From contig JAGVBT010000083.1 in the NCBI GenBank assembly GCA_020059605.1, forward strand, positions 1 to 64,000: 64,000 nt of DNA, read 5' to 3'. Each line of letters begins with the position of its first letter. Positions within the stretch are counted from its first letter, which is position 1. The notes below the pieces were generated by a model, which was given only the letters and a program-made list of their open reading frames with translations, searched no databases and was not told the origin of the DNA. Source of the stretch: Deltaproteobacteria bacterium. GTDB taxonomy: Bacteria > Desulfobacterota > BSN033 > UBA1163. Position numbers and translations under genes: made by a program. This document shows positions 16,196 to 24,551 of the stretch, in pieces.

Positions 16196-16338
16196 TGGTG
16201 AAGATAAATTCGAAATTCGAATATCGAAGCACGAAACAAATTCAAATTTCCAAAATTCAAACTCCTTAAACCCTGATTTGTTTTGGTCATTTGAAATTTG
16301 ATCATTCAGGGTTGTTTCGAAATTCGTGCTTCGAATCT
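16196..16338. repeat. long imperfect inverted repeat (CGAAATTCGAA words)
   Basis: The left arm contains ATATCGAAGCACGAAAC and the right arm GTTTCGAAATTCGTGCTTCGAAT. AAACCCTG and CAGGGTT also pair. Each arm is built of repeated AAATTC/TTCGAA words. It fills the gap between the GGQ gene and phoU. Confidence 0.6.
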
Positions 16339-17020
16339 AGGATTTCTCCTTTTCCTGGGTGTCCGCATGATGCTTGATCACAATGGCATCGACCATGAAG
16401 ATCACATCCTCGGCGATATTGGTGGCGTGATCGGCAATGCGCTCGAGACACCGGCCGACGATGATCAGGTGAACGGCTCTTGTAATGGTCTTCTGATCTG
16501 AAATCATATAGGTGAGAAGTTCTCTGAAGACCTGATCATTTAATCCATCAACAAGGTCATCCCTTTCGCAGACGGAGCGCGCCAGTTTAGAGTCGCGGTT
16601 GACAAAGGCATCCAGGACGTCTTTGACCATCGACTGGGCAATTTCAGCCATCCGGGGGAGATCGATGTAGGGTTTCAGTTGGGGTTCCTGGTTCAAAGTG
16701 AGGGCGCGTTCCGCGATGTTGACCGCCTGGTCCCCCATCCGTTCCAGGTCGGTAATGATCTTCATGGCTGAGGTAATAAAACGGAGGTCCACCGCCATCG
16801 GTTGTCTCAGAGCCAAAAGTTTTAAACACATCTCATCGATAGCGAGTTCCATATCATTAATCTGTTTTTCTCTCTTGAAGATCTGATTCGCCAGTTCGGA
16901 GTCCCTTTTGACCAGTGACTGAACGGCATCATGGATGGTTTCTTCCACCAGGGTCGCCATTCTTAACAGGTGTCCTTTCAGCTCTTCGAGTTCTTTTTGA
17001 AATTGGGTTTCCGTGGTCAT
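16337..17020 (-). CDS. phoU: phosphate transport regulator PhoU
   Basis: Links the Pst transporter to PhoR so that the phosphate regulon is shut when phosphate is plentiful. The 227-residue protein is two three-helix bundles with the metal-binding E/DxxxD motifs (for example NDMELAIDEMCLKLLALRQPMAVDLRFI and the repeat around CLERIADHATNIAEDVIFM). It is the last gene of pstSCAB-phoU. Upstream of it is a 190-base gap with nested repeats. Confidence 0.95.
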   Translation of the reverse strand: MTTETQFQKELEELKGHLLRMATLVEETIHDAVQSLVKRDSELANQIFKREKQINDMELAIDEMCLKLLALRQPMAVDLRFITSAMKIITDLERMGDQAVNIAERALTLNQEPQLKPYIDLPRMAEIAQSMVKDVLDAFVNRDSKLARSVCERDDLVDGLNDQVFRELLTYMISDQKTITRAVHLIIVGRCLERIADHATNIAEDVIFMVDAIVIKHHADTQEKEKS

Positions 17021-17040
17021 CGTCCTCTCCTTTAAAAAAA

Positions 17041-17187
17041 GATTACACAGAGTTCAATAAGCCCCGTTAGAAAGTCTTCGATTTTCTAACGGGGTAAAGA
17101 TGACACTGATTAAAATACGCCATCCGATGATACGTTCTGTAAGCTGGTCCTTCATCTGAGTAATCGAGATTTGGAATCTGTGTAATC
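17041..17187. repeat. nested inverted repeats between pstB and phoU
   Basis: Outer arms GATTACACAGA (17041-17051) and TCTGTGTAATC (17177-17187). Nested inside, CCCCGTTAGAAA and TTTTCTAACGGGG (about 17063-17095) form a tight hairpin that matches the termini of the element at 7181-7334. It interrupts the pst-phoU operon. Confidence 0.65.
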
Positions 17188-17210
17188 AAGCGATGTTGCC
17201 GCACATATCG

Positions 17211-17972
17211 TTATCCGAAGCGTCCTGTGATGTAATCCTCTGTCCTCTTCAAACCGGGATGGGTAAAAATCTTATCCGTGCGGTCCACCTCGATCAGTTC
17301 GCCTAAGTAAAAAAAGGCAGTGTAATCTGAAACCCGGGCGGCCTGTTGCATATTATGAGTGACAATGACGATGGTGTATTTGGTTTTTAGTTCACGTATT
17401 AACTCCTCAATCTTCTGTGTCGCGATCGGATCGAGCGCCGAAGCCGGCTCGTCCATCAACAGGACATCCGGTTTAACGGCCAGGGCCCGGGCGATGCAGA
17501 GTCGCTGCTGTTGCCCTCCGGAAAGCTCCATCGCAGAATCCTCGAGCCGGCCTGACACTTCGTCCCACAGGGCGGAATCTTTCAGGCTCTTTTCAACAAG
17601 CTCTTCGGTCTCTCGTTTCGAAAAGTTTCCGTTGATCCTCAGACCATAGGCCACGTTATCAAAGATGGTTTTAGGAAAGGGATTCGATTTTTGAAAGACC
17701 ATCCCGACTTTCCGCCTGACCTGCACCGGGTCGACCTCACGACCGCAGATATTGGTCCCATCCAGAAGAATTTCCCCTTCGATTCTTGTGCCTTCGATGA
17801 TGTCATTCATCCGGTTCAGGCAGCGGAGAAACGTTGTCTTTCCGCATCCGGAGGGGCCGATCAGGGCGGTCACATGGTTGGCCGGAATTTCCAAATTGAT
17901 ATTTTTTAGGGCCTGAACATCCCCATAATAAAAGTTGAGATGGCGGACCAGGATTTTAAAGTGGTGACTCAT
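17211..17972 (-). CDS. pstB: phosphate ABC transporter ATP-binding protein
   Basis: ATPase of the high-affinity phosphate importer. The 253-residue protein has Walker [18 protein letters not shown] (about residues 38-54), the PstB-type FQKSNPFP Q-loop, ABC signature [15 protein letters not shown], Walker [13 protein letters not shown] and the H-loop VTHNM. It is four bases from pstA upstream. At the cytoplasmic face it binds PstA and PstC. Confidence 0.97.
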   Translation of the reverse strand: MSHHFKILVRHLNFYYGDVQALKNINLEIPANHVTALIGPSGCGKTTFLRCLNRMNDIIEGTRIEGEILLDGTNICGREVDPVQVRRKVGMVFQKSNPFPKTIFDNVAYGLRINGNFSKRETEELVEKSLKDSALWDEVSGRLEDSAMELSGGQQQRLCIARALAVKPDVLLMDEPASALDPIATQKIEELIRELKTKYTIVIVTHNMQQAARVSDYTAFFYLGELIEVDRTDKIFTHPGLKRTEDYITGRFG

Positions 17973-17975
17973 GTG

Positions 17976-18827
17976 TTATCCCCTCATTTTTTTTCGGAAT
18001 CGATAACGAACCAGGATAGCCGTAAAACTGAGTGTAAGAACCAAGGCCAGGAGGACAAGCGCCGTGCCGTAGGCGATGGGCCTGACCTGTGTGATCGCGT
18101 GATGCTGTGTGGCCAGGATATAAAGGTGATAGGGCAGGGCCATAAACTGGTCGAAAATGGATTTCGGGAGGTGAGGAAGGAAAAAGGCGGCCCCGGTGAA
18201 GAGGATCGGAGCGGTTTCCCCGGCAGCCCTTGCCAGGCCGAGAATCGTCCCGGTCAACATCCCGGGAATCGCATAAGGCAATACATTGGTTCGGATCGAA
18301 TACCATTTCGTGGCTCCGAGGGCGAGCGCTCCTTCCCGGTAAGACTTCGGGACCGTTTTGAGGGCCTCTTCACAGGCCGTGATCGTCCAGGGAAGGGTCA
18401 GCAGGCCCAAAGTGAGGCCTGCCGAAAGGATGGATGTCCCAAAATTCAATATTTGAACGAATATGACCACTCCAAAGAGCCCATAGACGATGGAAGGAAC
18501 TCCCGAGAGATTGCGGATGGAAAGACGGATCAACCGGGTAAGTTTGCCGGCCCGGGCATATTCATGGAGATAGATGGCCGCGAACATGCCCAGGGGGACA
18601 GCGAAAAGGACCGTTATGACGCTGACCAAAAACGTGCCCAGGAGGGCCGGAAAGATTCCCCCCTTCGTCATGCCATCCCGGGGGGGATGGGTGAGGAATT
18701 CCCATGAAATGACGCTGATTCCCTTGGAGATGATGTCGAACAGGATTACCCCGAGAACGAAGACAACAAGGACAGTGGAGAGTGTGAGAATGAGAAATCC
18801 TAATTGTTCGGACCATTTTCTCTTCAT
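17976..18827 (-). CDS. pstA: phosphate ABC transporter permease PstA
   Basis: Inner-membrane permease of the Pst importer. The 283-residue protein has six predicted membrane segments and the EAA-type loop EEALKTVPKSYREGALALGATKWYSI that docks on PstB. The start overlaps the end of pstC by four bases, so translation is coupled. Confidence 0.95.
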   Translation of the reverse strand: MKRKWSEQLGFLILTLSTVLVVFVLGVILFDIISKGISVISWEFLTHPPRDGMTKGGIFPALLGTFLVSVITVLFAVPLGMFAAIYLHEYARAGKLTRLIRLSIRNLSGVPSIVYGLFGVVIFVQILNFGTSILSAGLTLGLLTLPWTITACEEALKTVPKSYREGALALGATKWYSIRTNVLPYAIPGMLTGTILGLARAAGETAPILFTGAAFFLPHLPKSIFDQFMALPYHLYILATQHHAITQVRPIAYGTALVLLALVLTLSFTAILVRYRFRKKMRG

Positions 18828-19771
18828 CGTTCCACCTCCTGGTATTTCTGGAGAATGATATCCGAGACCAGGTTGACCAGAAAGGTCATCAGGAAGAGAA
18901 CAAATCCGATAATAAAAAGGGCGTAGTAGTGTGTGGTGTTGTAAGGGACTTCTCCCAGTTCGATCGCAATCGTGGCCGTCATCGTTTGAATGGGATCGAG
19001 GAAGTTAAAGGTCAAGGCCCTGGCGTTTCCCGTCGCCATGAGAACGGTCATGGTTTCTCCAATTGCCCGTCCCATGCCGAGCATGATGGAAGCGATGATT
19101 CCGGAAAGGGCAGAGGGAACAGAGACGCGGACGATCGTCTGCCAGCGATTGGCCCCGAGGGCGTACGAGGCCTCTTTGTAGGTTTTTGGGACGGCCTTCA
19201 AGGCGTCTTCCGAGAGGCTGATGATCGTCGGGAGAGCCATGATGGCGAGTAAAATGGAACCGTTTAACGCATTGAGACCATGGGAAATTCCAAAAAGGGT
19301 GGATAGCGCCGGATTGACCAGGACAATTCCGAGGAATCCGATCACCACTGAAGGAATTGCCGCCAGGATTTCCACCGTAGGCTTGAGAATCTCTCGAATT
19401 CGAGGAGACGCCGCTTCGGAGATAAAAGCGGCGCAGGCGACCCCCAGCGGCACCGCAAAAGCAAGGGCGCCAAGGGTGACCATCAGCGTGCTATTGATCA
19501 GGGAGAGGATCCCATAGCGGGGGATTTCGTAAGCGGTGGGATTCCACTGTGCGCTGAGGAGAAAAGTTGTCCAGCCAAGTTCCTTTAAAGCGGGATAACC
19601 CTTGGCAAAAAGGAGCGAAAAGATACCCAGGAGGATCAGGATCGCCAGCAAACCGTTGACGAAAAAAAACCGTTCGATGAAGAATTCTTTGATTCTCTGG
19701 CTTCGAACCTCGGCGAAAGTGATCCCCTTTTTCTCCAGGACGCCTTCTCCAATATTGGCTTCGATTTTCAT
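18824..19771 (-). CDS. pstC: phosphate ABC transporter permease PstC
   Basis: Second permease of the Pst importer. The 315-residue protein has an N-terminal cytoplasmic stretch, membrane segments from about residue 42, and the docking loop DALKAVPKTYKEASYALGANRWQTI. I chose the ATG at 19771 because GAGG lies nine bases before it; ATG 19780 sits directly on that GAGG. The upstream in-frame extension runs through the attenuator hairpin. Confidence 0.93.
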   Translation of the reverse strand: MKIEANIGEGVLEKKGITFAEVRSQRIKEFFIERFFFVNGLLAILILLGIFSLLFAKGYPALKELGWTTFLLSAQWNPTAYEIPRYGILSLINSTLMVTLGALAFAVPLGVACAAFISEAASPRIREILKPTVEILAAIPSVVIGFLGIVLVNPALSTLFGISHGLNALNGSILLAIMALPTIISLSEDALKAVPKTYKEASYALGANRWQTIVRVSVPSALSGIIASIMLGMGRAIGETMTVLMATGNARALTFNFLDPIQTMTATIAIELGEVPYNTTHYYALFIIGFVLFLMTFLVNLVSDIILQKYQEVER

Positions 19772-19800
19772 CCGTATCATCCTCAATTTGTAAATAAAAA

Positions 19801-19845
19801 TCAAGGGAAAGTTTTCTTCGTTCATGAAGAAAAACTTTCCCTTGA
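19801..19845 (-). terminator. attenuator/terminator between pstS and pstC
   Basis: On the minus strand, TCAAGGGAAAGTTTTTCTTC pairs with GAAGAAAACTTTCCCTTGA (one bulge), loop about seven bases, followed by TTTTTATTT. It sits after the pstS stop codon and before pstC. Partial termination would give more PstS than transporter, as is usual for binding proteins. Confidence 0.8.
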
Positions 19846-19874
19846 CCATCCTATTGTTCGGCCAGGTTTAGGCT

Positions 19875-20783
19875 TTAGATGCCCTGCTTACGATTAAAAT
19901 CCATCCAGTGTTTCTGGACGGGAAAAAATCCTTGCCTGCGGACCAATTCCTGCCCCTCCGGACTTAATTCAAACTTAATAAAGTCCAGGACCTTACCCCC
20001 CGGTTTTCCGACGAGATATTGGTTTAAGGGGCGGCTGATCGGGTATTTGCCGGTCATGACATTTTCCATCATGGCAGGGGAATAGGCTTCGGATTGAGCG
20101 TCCCTGGCGATATTTAAAATCTTAATGCCCGGTTTTACTTCCCCTTTATCATTAACCACGTAACCGACGGCGACATAGCCGATGCCGGCTTTGTCGCGCT
20201 GAACCCCTTCCACAATTTGCGCATTCCCATTCATCATTTTCTTGTGAGGGGAATAATCGCCTTTGACCACGAACTCCCTGAAGAAAACAAACGTCCCGGA
20301 GTTGCTCTGCCGGCCGTAAAGGGAGATCTTCATGTCCGGACCGCCGACGTTCTTCCAATTCCTGATATCCCCTTTAAAAATCTTACCCAGTTGCTCAAGG
20401 GTCAGTTTAGAGATGGGGTTATCGGGATGAAGAATTGCCGAAATTCCATCGGTGGCAAAAACAACCCGGAACGGTTCCACTCCTGCTTTCTTTGCGAACT
20501 CTTCTTCCTTGGGACTGAGATCACGCGAAGAATTGGCAATATCCGTCGTCTTGTTAATCAGGGCCGCGATTCCCGTGCCTGAACCGCCGCCTGTCACCGC
20601 AATATTGACACCCGGGTGCTTCTTCATGAATTCCTCGGCAAGCTTCTGCACCAGGTTCACTTCCGAGTCCGATCCCTTGATCTGGATCATGTTTTGGCCC
20701 ATTGCAAGCGGGGCAAGAAAAAAGATGCTCAAATACCCAATCCACAACACACTAAACAGAACCTTCGCACTCCTTTTCTTCAT
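19875..20783 (-). CDS. pstS: phosphate-binding periplasmic protein PstS
   Basis: Captures phosphate for PstCAB. The 302-residue precursor starts with MKKRSAKVLFSVLWIGYLSI, a Sec signal peptide with likely cleavage after APLAMGQ. Phosphate-binding signatures are IKGSDSEV, TGGGSGTGIAAL, and SLYGRQSNSGT. It is followed by YSPAMMENVMTGKYPISRPL. GGAGG lies eight bases before the start. It is the first gene of the operon, behind a Pho box. Confidence 0.95.
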   Translation of the reverse strand: MKKRSAKVLFSVLWIGYLSIFFLAPLAMGQNMIQIKGSDSEVNLVQKLAEEFMKKHPGVNIAVTGGGSGTGIAALINKTTDIANSSRDLSPKEEEFAKKAGVEPFRVVFATDGISAILHPDNPISKLTLEQLGKIFKGDIRNWKNVGGPDMKISLYGRQSNSGTFVFFREFVVKGDYSPHKKMMNGNAQIVEGVQRDKAGIGYVAVGYVVNDKGEVKPGIKILNIARDAQSEAYSPAMMENVMTGKYPISRPLNQYLVGKPGGKVLDFIKFELSPEGQELVRRQGFFPVQKHWMDFNRKQGI

Positions 20784-20816
20784 AACCCTTTCCTCCTTTT
20801 TGAATTTGGTGTTCTC

Positions 20817-20850
20817 AGAATAACCCCTCTTTGTTACGATCTGGTTACAA
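20817..20850 (-). promoter_or_regulatory. Pho box and -10 of the pst operon
   Basis: Direct repeats GTTACGA-TCTG-GTTACAA on the plus strand (20833-20850), that is TTGTAAC-CAGA-TCGTAAC towards pstS. The 7-4-7 layout is that of a PhoB-binding Pho box. A -10-like TATTCT (plus 20817-20822) lies ten bases downstream, the canonical distance when PhoB replaces the -35. Confidence 0.75.
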
Positions 20851-20960
20851 ACACTTTAAATCTTGGTTAACTATTTTCAGGCCATCGGGGAGCACGAGAT
20901 TCTCTCTTCAATTATCTCAAGAATTATGGTAAATCTCTATATCATATCAAAGAGTTTTAA

Positions 20961-21110
20961 GGAAGACTCTGGAGCCTTCTTCCGAGCGGAGCTTTGAGCC
21001 TGCTCATCCTTATTCGGACCGTTTTGGAAGATAAGACATTGCTTGAAGAGCTTGAAGGGTACAACTCATATTCAGAAAAGGTGAGATATAAGATTATTTC
21101 GGGAATATGA
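20961..21110 (+). pseudogene. C-terminal remnant of an isoprenylcysteine methyltransferase-like gene
   Basis: An open frame after a TAA at 20958 encodes about 49 residues, GRLWSLLPSGALSLLIL then RTVLEDKTLLEELEGY and YSEKVRYKIISGI, ending at TGA 21108. The pattern RTxLEDxTLxxELxGYxxYxxKVRY matches the C-terminus of ICMT-family membrane methyltransferases as I know them. No start or membrane-spanning N-terminal part is present. It is a decayed gene in the 539-base gap before a toxin-antitoxin pair; the rest of that gap shows nothing I recognise. Confidence 0.6.
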
Positions 21111-21285
21111 TAGAATGAATTCATCAAAACTCATTGCAGAGCGATGGTGCATCATCAGGTTGAGTCATTGAACCTTATTCACCAACGTTTAACAAATGGG
21201 ATGCCCATGAAAGAAAAAAAGGGAAAACATCCTTGGGGAGATAGTGGACAGTTGATACTCTTGTTCATTGGGTACATGGAGCAAC

Positions 21286-21314
21286 TCTTGACAAGGTGTT
21301 ATTTCCGGAGCATA
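21286..21314 (+). promoter_or_regulatory. possible promoter of RHH/MazF pair
   Basis: TTGACA (21286-21291), 17 bp spacer, CATATT (21309-21314). The start codon of the antitoxin at 21323 is only about nine bases after the -10, so the transcript would have almost no leader. Confidence 0.4.
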
Positions 21315-21322
21315 TTGGTAGT

Positions 21323-21553
21323 ATGAAAGTCAAGACATCTATAACCTTATCTAAGGACTTGTTGAAAGCGATTGATGAATATGCGAGGGAGTATAATAAC
21401 CGATCCGAGTTTATTGAAAAGGCTGTTCGTGTTTTTATTAAGCAGTTGATTCGTGGGCAGCAGGATGCCAGAGACCTTGAAATTATCAATCACCGTGCGG
21501 ATTACCTAAACCAAGAAGCAATGGATGTCCTTGCCTATCAGGTGGGTTTGTGA
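21323..21553 (+). CDS. ribbon-helix-helix antitoxin
   Basis: The 76-residue protein has the RHH core [42 protein letters not shown]. The tail ([26 protein letters not shown]) should bind the MazF-type partner, as in MazE-like antitoxins of this class. The stop overlaps the toxin GTG start by four bases. A GTG 27 bases upstream is in frame but less like the family start. It lies directly after the decayed ICMT gene. Confidence 0.82.
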   Translation: MKVKTSITLSKDLLKAIDEYAREYNNRSEFIEKAVRVFIKQLIRGQQDARDLEIINHRADYLNQEAMDVLAYQVGL

Positions 21554-21888
21554 AACGTGGTGAACTGTATCGTGTGGATAGTCCTTCGGCCAAGGATCCC
21601 AAAAAATCAAGAGTTTTTGTTATTGTAAGCCGCCAAATTCTCATCGATTCCCGTTTCTCCACAATCATTTGTGTCCCGATTTATTCAGCTTATGATGGTC
21701 TTTCCACTCAGGTTTTGGTCGGGGTAAATGAAGGGTTAAAGCACGATAGCAGTATTCATTGTGATGAACTGGTGAGTCTGCTAAAGCCGGTCCTGACAAA
21801 CTTTATCGGATCGCTTTCCCCACAAAAGATCGAGGAGCTTAACCGGGCCCTCAGCACCGCTTTGGAAATTCGAGATCTTAAGGGCTAA
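21550..21888 (+). CDS. MazF/PemK-type endoribonuclease toxin
   Basis: The 112-residue protein opens with [28 protein letters not shown] and has [11 protein letters not shown], a MazF-fold barrel. [36 protein letters not shown] matches the usual C-terminal segment. The start is GTG inside the antitoxin stop (GTGA overlap). It is not closely similar to the MazF at 6529, which suggests independent acquisition. Confidence 0.88.
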   Translation: MKRGELYRVDSPSAKDPKKSRVFVIVSRQILIDSRFSTIICVPIYSAYDGLSTQVLVGVNEGLKHDSSIHCDELVSLLKPVLTNFIGSLSPQKIEELNRALSTALEIRDLKG

Positions 21889-21955
21889 CTTCTTGACCTT
21901 GAGAAAGTGATCTGATATTTTGCATCAATTTTAAATAGGAGTCAGGGAGGGTTTG

Positions 21956-22450
21956 ATGGAAAAAAGAATACAACTATCGGTGATTTTGACGAATGCCCCC
22001 GGGGAGCTTTCGAAGATGTGTGATGTGTTGAAGACGGCCCAGGTCAATATCCTGGCGATGAGCATCCAGAATGCAAAGGATTCGGTCAAAGAGCTTTTTA
22101 ATATGAGAGAAAAGACCGGCAGAAGAATCGCTCTTGCGGAGAGCTACCGGGGTATCCTGAAAGACTCCTCGGACTACTCTTTAATTCGAATTCTCGTGGA
22201 CCACCCCAGGAAGGCAGAAGAGGAATTGCTTAAATCAAAGCACCTCGTATCCAAGGATCATGTTTTGGTATTTAAGCTGGCGAATAAACCCGGGATGCTT
22301 GGAAAAGTGGCAAAACGGTTTGGTGAAGCCAGCGTCAACATCGATTATATCTATGGGTCCACCACCGAAGAGTGCCAAGATGCAATGTTCATCCTCCGGA
22401 TTGCAGAATCCGATTTTGACCGGGTTAAAGATTTAGCCAAAAACCTCTGA
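21956..22450 (+). CDS. tandem ACT-domain protein
   Basis: The 164-residue protein has two ACT modules and no catalytic domain. The first is RIQLSVILTNAPGELSKMCDVLKTAQVNILAMSIQ (from residue 3), the second VLVFKLANKPGMLGKVAKRFGEASVNIDYIYGS (about 101-133). The PGxL/PGML loops are where ligands, usually amino acids, bind. Free-standing tandem ACT proteins of this kind occur near acyl-CoA ligase genes in anaerobes, but the role is unknown. AGGGAGG sits six bases before the ATG. Confidence 0.85.
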   Translation: MEKRIQLSVILTNAPGELSKMCDVLKTAQVNILAMSIQNAKDSVKELFNMREKTGRRIALAESYRGILKDSSDYSLIRILVDHPRKAEEELLKSKHLVSKDHVLVFKLANKPGMLGKVAKRFGEASVNIDYIYGSTTEECQDAMFILRIAESDFDRVKDLAKNL

Positions 22451-22472
22451 GTTTCATGGAATAACGGTCATG

Positions 22473-23780
22473 TCATTTTCTGTAGGCTGGCAAGGTGAAG
22501 TAGAAAGTTGAACCTTCACCCCATCGGCTTTCAACCCACACCCTTCCACCGTGAGCCTGGACGATATGCTTGACAATAGAGAGGCCGAGGCCGGTCCCTC
22601 CTAATTCCTGAGCCCTTCCTTTATCCACGCGGTAAAACCGTTCAAAAATTCTTGGGAGATCCTCTTTGGGAATTCCGATTCCATTGTCCCGAATCGAAAA
22701 CTGAATTTCATTTTGTTCTTTTTCAATGACGGAGATGATGATTCTGCCTCCCTCATGGCTATATTTGATCGCATTGTCAAAAAGGTTAATGAGAACCTGT
22801 TCTAAGGAACTTCGGTCGGCTTTGACAGAAAGCGGGGGAGAGATCTCACTCTGGAAGATGTCGATCTTTTTCCTTTCCGCCGATTCCTTCACATCATCCA
22901 GAACATCATGGATGACCTCCTCGATCCGGATGGCCTCTTTTTTGAGTTGGGCCTCCTTTGAGTCGATCTTTGACAACATCAGAAGATCTTCAACGATCTT
23001 TGTTAAGCGATCGGCGTTTCTCTGAATGATATGAACGAACGAATAGGCAACCTCTTCCTTGAGGGCTCCTTCCAAAAGGGTCTCCGCATAACCTTTGATG
23101 GTCGTCAAGGGCGTTCTCAATTGGTGGGAGACGTTGGCCACAAAATCCTGGCGCACCCGTTCCAACTCCTTCAAACGGGTGATATCGTGGAAAACGGCGA
23201 TGGCTCCTCCGATGATTCCTCCCTCCTGATGGTTCCTTTCAGCCAAAGGAGGAAGTCCCACGACCGTTACCTCGAAGTTTCTCTCCGGAAAGAAGGGAAG
23301 CGTTAATTCGAAGGCCGCATCTTTTCCACCCTTGATAGCCGACCGGAGGGCTTCCTCCAGTTCTGCATTACGAATCAGTTCAAGGGGGATTTTATCGATC
23401 ACCTCCCGGGGGAGGGAAAATAATTTAATCAAGGCCTCGTTCACCATCCGGATCCTTCCTCTTTCGTTCACGACGAGGATGCCTTCCGCCATCCCTTTCA
23501 GGACGGTCAGGAGATAATCCTTTTCTCTGGAAATCTCATTCATTTTATTCTCGAGATGGACATTCACTTCCTCGGTGGTTTTAGAAGACCGGTCTTTTAT
23601 CGACGGGGTAAGCGATTTCAACGACAGAAAGGCTATGATGGATACGGTGACGAAACCAAGGAGGGTAGCCTTGGAGAGGGAAATCTCAAAAGAAAAGATC
23701 AATAACCACTGGATGAGAACAAAAAGCAGGGCAAGAAAGAGTAAAAGAGCGGTCAATTTCCATTGAATAGGGGGCTTCAT
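22473..23780 (-). CDS. phoR: phosphate regulon sensor histidine kinase PhoR
   Basis: Senses phosphate status through Pst/PhoU and phosphorylates PhoB. The 435-residue protein has two membrane segments (about 8-30 and 38-58), a PAS domain (about 85-200), HisKA with NVSHQLRTPLTT (His219), and an ATPase domain with N-box NLFDNAIKYS, DNGIGIPKEDLPRIFERFYRVDKGR and GTGLGLSIVKHI. The short two-helix membrane unit without a large periplasmic domain is typical of PhoR. It overlaps phoB by four bases. Confidence 0.9.
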   Translation of the reverse strand: MKPPIQWKLTALLLFLALLFVLIQWLLIFSFEISLSKATLLGFVTVSIIAFLSLKSLTPSIKDRSSKTTEEVNVHLENKMNEISREKDYLLTVLKGMAEGILVVNERGRIRMVNEALIKLFSLPREVIDKIPLELIRNAELEEALRSAIKGGKDAAFELTLPFFPERNFEVTVVGLPPLAERNHQEGGIIGGAIAVFHDITRLKELERVRQDFVANVSHQLRTPLTTIKGYAETLLEGALKEEVAYSFVHIIQRNADRLTKIVEDLLMLSKIDSKEAQLKKEAIRIEEVIHDVLDDVKESAERKKIDIFQSEISPPLSVKADRSSLEQVLINLFDNAIKYSHEGGRIIISVIEKEQNEIQFSIRDNGIGIPKEDLPRIFERFYRVDKGRAQELGGTGLGLSIVKHIVQAHGGRVWVESRWGEGSTFYFTLPAYRK

Positions 23781-24463
23781 TCTTCCTCGTCACGAAACCG
23801 GTATCCGACACCACGAACCGTCTCGATCCAATCCCCCGATAACCCAAGTTTCTCTCTTAACCGGCGGACATGGGTATCAACAGTCCGGGCATAACCCTCA
23901 TAGGTATATCCCCAGACTTTATTGAGGAGGTTTTCACGCGTCTGAATCCTTCCCCTCCTTGAGGCCAGTTCAAAAAGGAGTTTGAACTCCGTGGAGGTTA
24001 AACGGACAGGGCTTTTTTTAATAGACACTTGATGCCGTTCCAAATCGATCAGGAGGTCTCCGATCTGAATGATTTTCTGCTCCTCCTGGAGAGCCTCTTT
24101 TCTTCTCAAGATTGCCTTGACCCTCAACACCAGTTCCCTCGGACTGAAGGGTTTGGTCACATAATCATCCGCGCCCAGTTCGAATCCTATGACCCGGTCC
24201 ATCTCTTCTGTCTTAGCCGTCAGCATCAGGATAGGGGTTGATTGCGTGAGGGGATTCGATTTGATGGCCCGGCAGACATCCTTTCCATCCATCCCGGGGA
24301 GCAAGAGATCGAGGACGATGAGTCCGGGACGAATCTTTCTGGCTTGATCCAGTCCCGATGGACCATCGAATGTTTTGACCGCATTGAAACCGGATTGCCT
24401 CAAGTGGTATTCGATTAAATCGGCAATATCTTTTTCGTCTTCGATGATAAGGATCGTTTTCGT
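23777..24463 (-). CDS. phoB: phosphate regulon response regulator PhoB (no canonical start codon)
   Basis: OmpR/PhoB-type regulator. Receiver: TILIIEDEKDIADLIEYHLRQ, phospho-acceptor in VLDLLLPGMDG, switch Thr in PILMLTAKT, Lys in DYVTKPF. A winged helix (LTSTEFKLLFELA...VDTHVRRLREKLG) follows. The first standard in-frame start, TTG at 24403, would cut off the essential IIEDE acidic pair. Upstream, before an in-frame stop, only ACG, ATC or ATT codons exist. ACG at 24463 follows GGGAGGGGG and gives a normal 228-residue protein. Either a rare start or a sequence error; an ATG lies in another frame at 24476. Confidence 0.85.
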   Translation of the reverse strand, partial: TKTILIIEDEKDIADLIEYHLRQSGFNAVKTFDGPSGLDQARKIRPGLIVLDLLLPGMDGKDVCRAIKSNPLTQSTPILMLTAKTEEMDRVIGFELGADDYVTKPFSPRELVLRVKAILRRKEALQEEQKIIQIGDLLIDLERHQVSIKKSPVRLTSTEFKLLFELASRRGRIQTRENLLNKVWGYTYEGYARTVDTHVRRLREKLGLSGDWIETVRGVGYRFRDEEE

Positions 24464-24551
24464 AAACCCCCTCCCATTTTATCGGTATGGTAAAAAGGCC
24501 CATGATTTAAAGCCGATAGTAGCATAGAGGGAGCTGAAAGGCAAAGGAGGA

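Noticed and set aside
17041-17187. Small RNA gene in the pstB-phoU gap
   Set aside because: Nested inverted repeats are present, but no promoter is seen and the arms match a repeat family, so a repeat insertion is the simpler reading.
24213-24503. 96-codon frame overlapping the phoB start (with ATG and good ribosome-binding site)
   Set aside because: Its product has no family resemblance; it is the out-of-frame reading of the receiver domain and only matters as evidence for a possible indel in the phoB start region.
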